From Farysia itapuensis (lineage: Eukaryota; Basidiomycota; Ustilaginomycetes; Ustilaginales; Ustilaginaceae), in the NCBI GenBank assembly GCA_023212645.1, contig JALBYC010000024.1:62001-126000 (forward strand): 64,000 nt of DNA, read 5' to 3'. Positions 19,984 to 30,000 of the stretch are shown here, piece after piece (the stretch's first letter is position 1; each line of letters opens with the position of its first letter). The notes beneath the pieces were generated by a model. The model searched no databases. It was not told the DNA's origin and saw only the letters and a program-made list of their open reading frames with translations. A program made the position numbers and the translations under genes.

Positions 19984-20706
19984 CTATAGAATGGGTGGGG
20001 CAACCTGTTGACGGTCGAGGTGGACGCCGCGGGATTGGTCGAGCTCTTGCGGGTTGGTGAGTTGCAGTGCGGGTGGGAGAGGGCCTTCCTGCTGCTCGCG
20101 GTAGGCCTTGAGCATCTCGATGGTGGTGACGCAGAGCTTGTGTGCTTTGGCAAATTTGAGGCAGGCATCTCGGCTCGCGATTCCTCCGTCTGCGTCGTCT
20201 GGGTCGACCAGCTCGCACAGTAGACCAGCTGCAGGCAGACCGGCGAGTTTGCACAGATCCACCGAGGCTTCCGTATGACCTCTGCGCACACGCACACCAC
20301 CTTCCGTGTAGCGCAGGGGATTCATGTGTCCCGGTCGTGTAAAGTCGTTTGCCGTGGCAGCCAGGGTGGGATCAGCCAGTTGGCGCGAAGTCAACGCTCG
20401 ATCCTGAGCACTGATCCCAGTCGTCGTGCCGTGCTTGTAGTCCACAGTGACTGTATAGGCTGTCTTGTTCTTCTCGGTATTGTGCGGCACCATCATTGGG
20501 ATCTCGAGCTGAGCGATTCGATCCGGCGTTAAGGAGATGCAGATGAATCCAGATGTATGCTGAATAAACCACGCCATCTGCCTCGTCGTACATAGTGAGG
20601 CGGCAATAATCAGGTCCCCCTCATTCTCGCGGTCCTCGTCGTCCAGTACGACCACAAACTCGCCGCGCTTGATGGCAGCTACGGCGTCCGGTATCGAGTC
20701 AAACAT
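19984..20706 (-). CDS. RIB3: 3,4-dihydroxy-2-butanone 4-phosphate synthase (riboflavin pathway)
   Basis: 240 residues from the ATG at 20704-20706 (MFDSIPDAVAAIKRGE). The RibB-type signatures are complete: VVVLDDEDRENEGDLIIAA with the acidic metal-binding residues, ICISLTPDRI, TTTGISAQDRALT, TRPGHMNPL and VRRGHTEASVDLCKLAGL. The enzyme converts ribulose 5-phosphate to 3,4-dihydroxy-2-butanone 4-phosphate plus formate, the four-carbon precursor of riboflavin. It is monofunctional, without a GTP cyclohydrolase II domain, as usual in fungi. The C-terminus has a tail of about 30 Gln/Pro-rich residues beyond the yeast protein. The promoter must fit into the 131 bp behind the CTR9 stop codon. Confidence 0.95.
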   Translation of the reverse strand: MFDSIPDAVAAIKRGEFVVVLDDEDRENEGDLIIAASLCTTRQMAWFIQHTSGFICISLTPDRIAQLEIPMMVPHNTEKNKTAYTVTVDYKHGTTTGISAQDRALTSRQLADPTLAATANDFTRPGHMNPLRYTEGGVRVRRGHTEASVDLCKLAGLPAAGLLCELVDPDDADGGIASRDACLKFAKAHKLCVTTIEMLKAYREQQEGPLPPALQLTNPQELDQSRGVHLDRQQVAPPIL

Positions 20707-20837
20707 GGGATGGTCGTAGCTCAAATACAAACAATTTCACACTCATTTTATTTCTTCTTTTTTTCTTTCTCTGCAGACACTGTGGCAAGAGTGAACAAAG
20801 GCCGGGAAACAGCATAGCCGGTAGGGGACCTCTTCTT

Positions 20838-23800
20838 TTAGTCCAGGGCCATCTCTTCGTCACTGTCGATCATGGCATTGGTGACGTGGACTTTCTTGGT
20901 TCGCGTCGCTTTGGGTGCGCTGCCTTCGTCGTCCGAGGAAGCGGCAGTGGCGCGCTTCAGCATTCGTTCGCGTTTCTTGGACGATTTGCCCGACTTTTTC
21001 TTGAGCGCCTTCTTCTTGGCTAGCTTCGAGAGTGACTTGCCACGGCGGGAGGAGCCATCGCCTTCAGCGGCAAGCAGTTCGGCGCCGTTGCGGATGATTT
21101 CTTGATCGCCGTCTTCGTCATCGTCATTGTCGCTGGAACTGCTGCCACTGCTACCACCTTTACCGCCAAACAGACCAGCATCGTCGTCATCATCGTCGCT
21201 GCTGTCGTCCCCATCGCTCTCGACCGCGTCCTTCTTGCCTTTCTTGTTGGTGCGTTTCTTGGCACCTGCTCCTGCCCGTTTGCGCTTTTTGCCTTTGCCC
21301 TGCTCGCCGTCCGGTGCATCTTCTTCGCCAGACGTCACGTCGGCTCGCTTCGCTCGTCGTCCCCTGGTCTCCTTTTCCGGCGTAAGTTCACGCGCGTACT
21401 CGATCTGCGCAGCTTCCTGTCGTAGGGCCTTGCGCTTTTCAGACATCTGCTCGATTTGTTGCTGGTACTCTTCCTGCTTGCGGATTCGCTCCTGTTCGCG
21501 CGCCAGTTCCTTTTCCCGTCGTGCGGCGGCGACGGCCTCGCGGTGCTTTTGGATCTCGCCCTCGTAGCGTTCCTGATCGGCTAGGGCAGATGCAGAGCGC
21601 TGGAGAAGTGACGAGGCACCGTACTTGCCACGCTGCTCGACAATGTCTGCCGACATGTAGAGCAGGTGTCCGCGTTTGGCCGCTTCGAGGAGGGCGCCTT
21701 GTTTGCCGAGCGGTGTGTCGGTCGGCTGCTCGGCCGCTGCCGTCGGTGGCGGAGCAGCAACAAGCAGTGGCTGGATCCGCTCGACGGCCTCGATCGCATC
21801 GCGCAGATCTTGGCTGCTCTTGCGGTCCTTGGGCAGATCAAAGAGCATCTGCAGCGCTTTTTGCGACGTCACCGCCATATTGTACTCAATCTGTCGACAC
21901 TCGGGATGTCCACCGCCTCGTTCCGCACCGACCAGTGCACGCGCTCGGTCCAGGTTCGCCAACGAACTCTTGAGAACGGCAAAGGACTTGTTCTTCATCC
22001 CAATCGCGTACTCGGCCCGCGCAACGTACTGCAGCACCGACGCGCTGGCAGTACTGCCATGGAACCGCTTCGCGGCCGTTTCGTACGCTTTGAGGGCACG
22101 TTCGTACTCTTCCTTTTGCATTAGCGCGTGTCCCGTGCAGACGTGCACGCTCGCTTCATCTCGCACTTCGCGCAGCTTGGATAGAATCGCAATTGCTTCG
22201 TCCGCATTGCGCTTTCGACGCTCGTCCGGTGCGCCACCAAGGACAGAGGATAGGGTGAGACTTGTCCCGCCCGCTGTTTCCGCAAACGCGTCTTCGGCCA
22301 GCAGAATCGCCATTCCCTGCGCGGCAAATGCACAGCGGGCGTCCGACTGCAGTGCTTTGTCCATCAGATCCGTGGCGCGCATCATACCTTTGCCACGCTC
22401 GGCTTTCGCGTGTGGACCTGCGGCGTGTACGGCCAGCTGGTAGTACGCCCATCCGAGCGAGGCGAGCGTATGTGCGTCACGTCGACCCTCATCCGCCGCC
22501 GCTTTGGCCGCAATTGCCGACCCAAACACCGCCTTGGAAGTCGCATCCGTCGGCCCGGCAAACAACTGCGCGGTGAAATCCTTGATTGCGCTCCAAACGC
22601 TTTGTGGGCTGCCCGGGAACTCGCCAGCCAGGAAGCAGACGTAAGTGGCGCGTGTGTCCAGGTTGCCCGGATCGGAGGCGAGTGCCTCTTTGAACAGTGC
22701 GTTGGCCGCGTCTCGCTGTACTTTGATCTGCGCTGCTGCGTCTGGACCTGGTGGTGGTGCTTTGGTGACGTGCAGAATCGCCAGGCGTACTTTGGCATCC
22801 ACGTACTCTGGGTGGGCTCCAAGCAGCGCTTCGTACGCTTGGCGTGCCACATCACTGTTGTCAAGCGCCTCGTTGGCACGTCCCAAATTGTAAGATGCGA
22901 TCAGCTTGACAGCGTCGAGCGTGCGCTGAGTGTCCGGCTGCACGGCCGAACCGGCGGCGGCGGCAGCAGCGGCGCCGATCGCAGACTCAAGGCGGAGAAG
23001 GGCACGTGACAGCAGCCAAGACCGCTCTTCCTGTCGCTGAGTATCGTTGGTAGAAATCTCGGATGCGCGAATGGCAAGCACCGCACCGAGCGACGTTTCC
23101 AGACTCGCGACCAGAGCAGTGTGAGTTGCGACGTCAGCAGTGTCCACCGTCTTGGCTTTGGCCAGTTCAAGCGCGTCCGAGTATGCGGCCGTGGCGCGGG
23201 TCAAGTCTTCGCTCTGCAGCAAGTCGGCAAGCTCGACGCGCGCGAGCGGGTCAGAGCCAAGACTGGCAATTGCCTCCTGTGCCGTCTTGGACAACTCTTC
23301 GCTCCGAATTACAAACAGAGCTTTGGCCAATGGTCCTGAAACCTCGTTGTCGACGCTGGCAGATGCAGCGCTGGGGAACTCGTCTGGGCTTGACGATGAC
23401 TGGGGAGAGTGACCAAAGACTTCGGTTCTGGCCGCGTCAATCAGGCGGAGTGCGCGATCGAGCATGATGCGGGCCTTTTCGGCATCGGCATGTCGTTCGG
23501 CGATCGACGCGCCTGGATGTGACTGTGCGCGCAGACTGGCGGAAAGGAGCAACAATTCGATCATGGGCGTGACCGACGTGGCTGCGTTTGGACGGCCGGT
23601 GAGTGCCTCGAGGGTGTTGATGGCGGCCAGCGGGTCTCGGTTGGCAACCTGGCACTGTGCCAGGCCGAGCGTGGCGAGAGCGAGTCCCGGCGGCATCTGC
23701 CCGCTGGACGAAATGGTAGCGCCCGACGTTCGGAACGTGTCTTCGACGACGCGCGTGTAGTAACGCTGGGCCTGCAGTCTCAATTCTGGCTTGGCGCTGT

Positions 23801-24959
23801 TGATGGTGAGCTGCGAGGCGAGATGCGAGGCTCGGGCGTAGACGAGACAGGCACTGAGCACGGCCGAGCGCGAGTCGGCATACTGAATCGCATGCTCGCC
23901 AAGCTTGAGTGCGGTCGAGTAGTGAGCCATGGCGGCTTGCTGGTTGTCGTTGGGCTCGTTGGAAGCCTTGTTGATAAAGTAGTCGCACATGGCGATGGCG
24001 GCCATGGCATTGCGCTTGTCGAGCTTCCAGCTCTCTTGCAGACTGGACATGCCTTCTGTGTAGGCCAATTGGCGGGCTTCTGGCTCCGACCTTTCGACGT
24101 GGGCGCCAAAGGTGCCGGGAACCAGACGTGCGGTCTGCTTGGCGGCATTGAGACTAGAAATGCCGAGCAAGAGATGGGCAGGAGCGTTGCTAGGGTTGAG
24201 TTGAACCGATCGCTTCCATGCCTTGCGGGCTGCATCATGGTGGCCAAGACCCCAGAGACAAAGACCGATTCCAACGCGCGGGTCAGGTCCTCTCCACCCA
24301 ACGTGATCGTCGTTCTTATCGGCCTCGGCTTGAATCAGTAGACTGGATTCGAGCACCTGCTGGTACAGCTTGAGAGCCGGAGCGTACTGGCGCTTTCGCA
24401 GCAAGATACAAGCTTTGCCGAGCTGAGCGAGGGCGTGTTTGGGCTGGTGCCTGAGGACAGTATCGAACAGGGACAGAGCTACATCGTTCTGCCCGATGGT
24501 GGTGGAGTGAATGGCTTTGAGGAGCTGAGTAATCTGGTGCTGAGGGTCAAGCGTCTGGGCATGACCAATGCTATCAGCGACGGCGCGCGAGTAGACATCC
24601 TTGCTCTGCAGATTGGTGAGGTTCTGATACTTTGCATCGGGCAAGACCTGTTTGGGAGCAGTGGCCGCACTGGACAGGCCAAAGGCAGAGAGTAAACCCA
24701 AGAGCGGCACAGCTTCCAGCGGCTTGCGTGGCGACAGAATCTGAACACCTTTGGAACAGATCTCATTGGCTTCCGGCAGACGCTTCTCGATCCAGAGTTG
24801 AGAGGCGAGACGAGTCCAGTACTTGGACTGCGCCTCTTCGTAGATCAGTGCCTCGAGAAACACCTGAACATCCTCCGACGGCGGGAGAGGGTCGAGCTCG
24901 AGCGAGATCGACTCGTTCACTGCGACCGGAAGGTCGAGTGTCCTACTACGCGGTGGCAT
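20838..24959 (-). CDS. CTR9: CTR9, TPR scaffold of the Paf1 transcription-elongation complex
   Basis: 1373 residues from MPPRSRTLDLPVAV at 24959; an in-frame ATG 19 codons upstream (25016) is possible but adds non-conserved residues. The N-terminus LELDPLPPSEDVQVFLEAL is the family start. Many TPR repeats follow to about residue 1060, such as ALAQLGKACILLRKRQYAPA, GIGLCLWGLGHHDAARKAWK and RAVLGVHP-like units. A helical segment with EREKELAREQERIRKQEE and a Lys/Asp/Ser-rich tail follow. Ctr9 holds together Paf1C, which promotes Pol II elongation and H2B ubiquitination. It is divergent from the PdxT gene across 173 bp. Confidence 0.93.
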   Translation of the reverse strand: MPPRSRTLDLPVAVNESISLELDPLPPSEDVQVFLEALIYEEAQSKYWTRLASQLWIEKRLPEANEICSKGVQILSPRKPLEAVPLLGLLSAFGLSSAATAPKQVLPDAKYQNLTNLQSKDVYSRAVADSIGHAQTLDPQHQITQLLKAIHSTTIGQNDVALSLFDTVLRHQPKHALAQLGKACILLRKRQYAPALKLYQQVLESSLLIQAEADKNDDHVGWRGPDPRVGIGLCLWGLGHHDAARKAWKRSVQLNPSNAPAHLLLGISSLNAAKQTARLVPGTFGAHVERSEPEARQLAYTEGMSSLQESWKLDKRNAMAAIAMCDYFINKASNEPNDNQQAAMAHYSTALKLGEHAIQYADSRSAVLSACLVYARASHLASQLTINSAKPELRLQAQRYYTRVVEDTFRTSGATISSSGQMPPGLALATLGLAQCQVANRDPLAAINTLEALTGRPNAATSVTPMIELLLLSASLRAQSHPGASIAERHADAEKARIMLDRALRLIDAARTEVFGHSPQSSSSPDEFPSAASASVDNEVSGPLAKALFVIRSEELSKTAQEAIASLGSDPLARVELADLLQSEDLTRATAAYSDALELAKAKTVDTADVATHTALVASLETSLGAVLAIRASEISTNDTQRQEERSWLLSRALLRLESAIGAAAAAAAGSAVQPDTQRTLDAVKLIASYNLGRANEALDNSDVARQAYEALLGAHPEYVDAKVRLAILHVTKAPPPGPDAAAQIKVQRDAANALFKEALASDPGNLDTRATYVCFLAGEFPGSPQSVWSAIKDFTAQLFAGPTDATSKAVFGSAIAAKAAADEGRRDAHTLASLGWAYYQLAVHAAGPHAKAERGKGMMRATDLMDKALQSDARCAFAAQGMAILLAEDAFAETAGGTSLTLSSVLGGAPDERRKRNADEAIAILSKLREVRDEASVHVCTGHALMQKEEYERALKAYETAAKRFHGSTASASVLQYVARAEYAIGMKNKSFAVLKSSLANLDRARALVGAERGGGHPECRQIEYNMAVTSQKALQMLFDLPKDRKSSQDLRDAIEAVERIQPLLVAAPPPTAAAEQPTDTPLGKQGALLEAAKRGHLLYMSADIVEQRGKYGASSLLQRSASALADQERYEGEIQKHREAVAAARREKELAREQERIRKQEEYQQQIEQMSEKRKALRQEAAQIEYARELTPEKETRGRRAKRADVTSGEEDAPDGEQGKGKKRKRAGAGAKKRTNKKGKKDAVESDGDDSSDDDDDDAGLFGGKGGSSGSSSSDNDDDEDGDQEIIRNGAELLAAEGDGSSRRGKSLSKLAKKKALKKKSGKSSKKRERMLKRATAASSDDEGSAPKATRTKKVHVTNAMIDSDEEMALD

Positions 24960-25132
24960 GGCTGATGCGCGGAATGGTAGACCAGAAGAAAGAGCGCTCA
25001 AAGTGGCCGCCAACATTGTGATTGACAGCCCAAAGGCCAAAACTCAATTCTTCTTCGGATCCGAGAAATTTGGAGTCGAGAAGCTGTTAGACTCGCGTTT
25101 GCGCAACTCTTTTTCTCTTTTCGGCCACCATC

Positions 25133-26089
25133 ATGTCTGGCTCAGGGGGTGCCAGTGTTGGCGAAAGGACGATTACAGTCGGCGTACTGGCTATACAGGG
25201 TGCGTTTCGAGAACATGCTTCCCATCTGAACCGGTCCAAGCATCACTTCAGCTCGACAGTCATCCGCAGTACGCTCGTACGGACACCAGAGCAGCTGGCC
25301 GAGTGTGATGCCATCATTGTTCCCGGGGGAGAGTCGACCGTCATCTCGCTGGGATGTGAACGGGCTGGGCTGCTCGAGCCATTGCGGCGCTGGGTGCGCG
25401 ACGATCGGCCGGTGTGGGGCACGTGTGCGGGCATGATTATGCTCGCTCGTGAAGCCAGTGGCGGCAAGAAGACGGGGCAACAGCTGCTCGGCGGTGTCGA
25501 TGTACGTGTCGGTCGCAACGGTTTCGGCTCTCAGATCGACTCGTTCGAGACTGGTCTGCACATTGTCGGCCTCGATAGAGCCGATGAGCCTTTCAACGGA
25601 GTCTTTATCCGCGCTCCCGTAGTGGACGCCCTTCTACTTCCCTCTGATCTCGAACGAGTGGCTGTCGACCAACCCACTCTGATCAAAAGCATAGACGCAG
25701 ATGCTGTACTGGACAATACTGCCACACGCTCCTTGCCTACAGGGTCGGCACAGACCCAGACACTGCCCGTCATTGTAGCCCCGCCATTGTACGATGAAGT
25801 CAACCCACTCAAAGCGGCGCAGAGACGACCCCTGATCCAGATCCTTGCCACGCTGCCCGAGCCGGTCAATAGCCCTACACTGCCTGCCAATCCGGCCCTG
25901 GCTGAGGCGGTGGATCGAGACCCGCGCCTCGAGATCGCCGGCCGTCCAGCGCACGACTCGCAAATCGTCGCCCTCCGACAGGGCAACATCCTGATGACCA
26001 GTTTCCACCCAGAGCTTACTCCCGATTCGCGTCTGCATCATCTCTTTCTCTCCTCCATCGTCCTCCCCCACGCACGACAGCATTCATAG
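25133..26089 (+). CDS. Glutaminase subunit of pyridoxal 5'-phosphate synthase (PdxT/SNO type)
   Basis: 318 residues from the ATG at 25133. It is a class-I glutamine amidotransferase of the PdxT family: VGVLAIQGAFREH start, AIIVPGGESTVISL oxyanion region, GTCAGMIMLA with nucleophile Cys98, NGFGSQIDSFE and FIRAPVV. The catalytic His and Glu are in TSFHPELTPD (His292, Glu294). It supplies ammonia to the PDX1/SNZ synthase, which is not in this window, for vitamin B6 synthesis. Family members are usually 190-230 residues; about 90 extra residues lie between the Cys and the His/Glu pair. Confidence 0.92.
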   Translation: MSGSGGASVGERTITVGVLAIQGAFREHASHLNRSKHHFSSTVIRSTLVRTPEQLAECDAIIVPGGESTVISLGCERAGLLEPLRRWVRDDRPVWGTCAGMIMLAREASGGKKTGQQLLGGVDVRVGRNGFGSQIDSFETGLHIVGLDRADEPFNGVFIRAPVVDALLLPSDLERVAVDQPTLIKSIDADAVLDNTATRSLPTGSAQTQTLPVIVAPPLYDEVNPLKAAQRRPLIQILATLPEPVNSPTLPANPALAEAVDRDPRLEIAGRPAHDSQIVALRQGNILMTSFHPELTPDSRLHHLFLSSIVLPHARQHS

Positions 26090-26232
26090 ATCCACACTTT
26101 GCGCTAATCAAAACACATACACACCATGGTTCATTTCTCGGATTGCGGATCTCGGGTCTCGGATGAGCGGAACGTTTCGCTGGAAACATTTTTCTGGCTT
26201 TTCTGTTGAACTCGTTCTCAGCCGCCGTCATC

Positions 26233-27009
26233 ATGTCGCAGATGCATCAGCAGGAAGCGGCGTCTGGTCAGTCTACACCCTCTTCCGCGGTAGGCGCAGG
26301 CCCTTCGTACACAAACTCTGCCCAACATCCGGCGTACCAATACGCGACCCCAACGTCGGGAATGGGGGAAAGTACTTCGACACCTGGTGGTTCTCCTCTA
26401 GCTGCCAATCATCCAAACCCGACAGCACACCCCGTATACCAGGCCATGTATCCCGAGCCAGATCTGCCGATTGCCAACATCTCGCGCATCATGAAACGCT
26501 CTCTGCCCGAAAACGCCAAGATCGCAAAGGACGCGAAAGAGTGTGTCCAGGATTGCGTATCGGAACTGATCAGCTTTATCACCTCGGAAGCGAGTGAAAA
26601 GTGCGGTGCTGAAAAGCGCAAGACAATCAACGGTGACGATGTCCTGTACGCCATGCGTGTGCTTGGATTCGATAACTACGAGGAAGTACTGCGCGTCTAC
26701 CTGTCGCGGTACAGAATGGCGCAGGAGCAAAACCCGCGTGTCCGCAAGCGTCCAGCGACCAACAAGTCCGCTCCCACAGCCGAAGATCCCGACGAAGACG
26801 AAATCATCGACGACGACGATGAGGACGAAGAGGAGCAACAGTCCGCCGCCGCCCCGCTCAAACAAGACACCACCACCACCACCACCACTACCCCCGCAAC
26901 AAACACTGAAGCAGTTGCGTCAATACCTGCCTCACAAGACCAGCAGCAGCACACGCCACCCCCACAACGAGACGCAAAACTCGCCATGCAGAATCTCCTC
27001 CAGGACTAA
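26233..27009 (+). CDS. HAP3: CCAAT-binding factor subunit NF-YB/HAP3
   Basis: 258 residues from the ATG at 26233. The histone-fold domain lies at about 78-165: [58 protein letters not shown] and [19 protein letters not shown], all diagnostic for NF-YB. A Ser/Gly/Pro-rich N-terminus precedes it; an acidic stretch and a poly-Thr run follow, the latter coded by a CAC/ACC microsatellite near 26870-26891. It pairs with NF-YC (HAP5) and NF-YA (HAP2) to bind CCAAT boxes. It is convergent with the downstream lipid-kinase gene, with only 26 bp between stop codons. Confidence 0.95.
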   Translation: MSQMHQQEAASGQSTPSSAVGAGPSYTNSAQHPAYQYATPTSGMGESTSTPGGSPLAANHPNPTAHPVYQAMYPEPDLPIANISRIMKRSLPENAKIAKDAKECVQDCVSELISFITSEASEKCGAEKRKTINGDDVLYAMRVLGFDNYEEVLRVYLSRYRMAQEQNPRVRKRPATNKSAPTAEDPDEDEIIDDDDEDEEEQQSAAAPLKQDTTTTTTTTPATNTEAVASIPASQDQQQHTPPPQRDAKLAMQNLLQD

Positions 27010-27035
27010 CATCACATTGTTGTAGCCGCACAACA

Positions 27036-30000
27036 CTAGAGTACGGCGGGTAGGCCGAGTGTATCGACACCCTCCTGTTGGGTCAGAGCCTGTTGCGCCT
27101 GCAATCTGGCTGCTTCGTCGCATTGTTGGTCAAAGCCATACCCTGCATCGAGTCGTGGTTGACACGGCATCCCGATAAAGTAGCTGTCCATCGCTGTTTG
27201 AAAGCGAGTTGCGTATTCCGAAGGTGGCAAAATGGTGACATTGCCTTTGGCTTCCACTCCCGCCTTGAGCGCCTTCTTTGAGCTCGACTCGAGCTGCTTT
27301 GCCAGCGTGAACGCGCCCAAGAAATCGACAATCCTACATCGGAAGGTCGGCTTGGTGACGTTGCCCTCATCCTCGTCTTCGTCGCCGTCGCTGGCAGTCT
27401 TGATACTTTCGTCTCCTGCAGCTGCAGGATAAAGGTCTTGAGTGCGCACCGGTCTTTCCGTCACTCCCAGCAGCAGCGAGTAGTCCATCACATTCGAGGC
27501 CGTTAGGAAGTGCGTATCGTTTTGCACGGCGCGGAAGAAAAGATCCTTTTGCGTCTCGGGTACAAACGCACGATGTCGGTAGCGTTCAATCCATTCACTG
27601 TCCCACCAGACTGCGCTCGAACGCTCCTCGGTCTTCTTGGCCCCGTCTCCCTGCAGCGGTTTCTGACTGGCCTGATCTGTTACGCCGCTCTGAGCCAGCT
27701 TTTCGCCCCTGATGCTCTCCGCAGTCCGCAATGTTGAGTTGGCAGCTGAATTACCAACAGCCGGGCCACCAAGTACGCTCGTCATCGTTTGAGAGGTCGC
27801 AGAGCTGTCCGCACCCGCCTGCTGAAGATCCTGCTGCTGCTGTGGCGTCAACTTGACCTTGCGATCACGAATCCCTTTCAGGTCAAAGCGCACCGAGTGT
27901 CCGCCGTCCTTTGCCCACAAGTTTTCAAGCACCATGAGATTCATCCTGAGCCGCACCTCGTTCGTCTTGATATCCTTGATCTTGATACTGTATACTCCTG
28001 CAATCTTGACCAGCAACGTCGGACAGTCATTCACTACTGCGTTCATCATGTATCGTATGTACGCTGGCGCAAATTCGAGAAAGGCTTCTTTCTCGTCAAC
28101 ACTCCACACCGTCAGGAGCTGTTTGGCAATGAACCGCTCGTCCTGCGTCTTAAAAAAGGCCGACTTCGACTTGCCTCCCGTCGTGTTCCACGGCTGGCAT
28201 CGCGAAAGACTCTGTGCGAAATCATGCTCTACTCCCCATCTCCCGCGTAAGGCCGCAAAGTCCTCGGCAAACCAGGATACACATGAGATCTTGGTAGCCC
28301 CATGCACCAGGTTGTGTTTCACGTGGGGCGATTCTGCCGGCATCATACCTGGAAGCATGCTCGGCGTCATCATCGAGTGTGTCTCTGACATAGACGTGCT
28401 TTCGCTACCGGATTGATCGGCGCGTGTTCGTTGTGAGCTCTCTCCAGATCTTCTGGCACCGACCTGCGCGTCGGGCGTCGAAGGCTTGCTCATGTCGCGA
28501 CTCCTTCGAATACCTGGATTGGTATCTGCAGGGTCATTGCTCTCCGAGGTGATTTTCGACGCAGCAAACAGACTCGCTAAAGATCCACTGCGTCCGGATA
28601 CTGGCACCACCTGCATCTGGAACGTGCTGTTAGAAGCGGTCGAGCTCAAAGTGCTGGTCGGATATTGCTGGATGGATGATTTGCGGTCCGGAATCGATGA
28701 GAACGATGATTGCGATCGCAAGTCTGGCGCTTTTCGACTGCCCATAGTATCTCTGCGCGGATCATGTGAAGCATCTTTGTTACCGCTGCGAGAAGCTTTG
28801 TAGGTACCGCCGGCTTCTTGGTCTCCAGTGACGGCATCAGGAGGGGATTCCGTCATCGGAGTCGCCACATTGCTCTTTGAATCCGAGATGGTCGAGCCCA
28901 CTCGACGCAAGGTGAGCGACAGAATCGACGATTCTTGCGCGCGCTTTTTGCGCTTTAAAGTGGCTTGCACTGGCTCGGGGTCGTAAAAAACCTCATCTGT
29001 GTCCGGATCCAACTGTGCGGCGGGTACTTTGCGCATTGCTTTGTCCCTCAGAGTGCCCACGCCAGTAGAGGATTTTAGCGCTTCAAGAGTCTCGCCGCGC
29101 TCGACGAGACCATCTCGCCATTGCAATACACTGCGACTGCCGCCAAAGTAGCCAGCTAGACCATCCTGATCCTTTGACAGCACTCCGATCTCGCTTTGAA
29201 AGTCACGCGAGCTGAGAGAGAAGGCGACAATCGACAATGGCTCATCCTCGCGGATAACATAGGAGCTACCCGGAAAGGCATGTCGGCCGCTGAGCAGATA
29301 ATCTGGCTCCTCGAACACGCATTTGCCAAGCTGGGTTTGCTCCTTCTTCGTGAGGTGCTTCTTGATCCAGGCCTGAAGTCTGTTTTTTGCTGACTTAGCT
29401 CGATCGCCAAACGCTTTCCGCAGATCATTGACTCCTTCCACAAGCTGCACATGGTGCAATGCTTCGTACAGCTCGAACTCATCGATCCGGAATGACGACT
29501 TCAGACCAGTCAGAAGGTTCAAAGGCTCAGCAGCAATGCGAGAGCCCGCAGTAGTAGTGCTGATTTGACTCCCGACTTCGGTTGCCGGCGGTGCTGTCTT
29601 GTCCTCGAATCGAGAACCGAAGAAGGACGGACGCTTGCGAATAGTTTGTCCGGCCTCATCCAAGTCTCGAGAAACAAAGACGAGTTCAAGTCGTGTAGTC
29701 TCACGCTTGATCGAAGCGAAGAAGCTCTGAATTTCGAGCCTCGCCTCGTCCAGAAGCTGCTGCAAGCGCTTTGTCTCCGCCCTGGCCCATCGTTCTCTTC
29801 GAAACTTGCGACGCTGGGTGGCTGTCTCATCGGAGGCGTCTAAGCCATAGAGGCAAGGTCCTTCGATGCAAAGGTTGTAAGTTACAACAGGATGTACTTG
29901 CACCTTGACGAGTGAACGACCACAGCGGAATAATCGGACAAGGTTTGAGCCTTCTGCGACACTACGTGCATCTTCGGTTCTGCCGTCACGTAGTTGCTGT

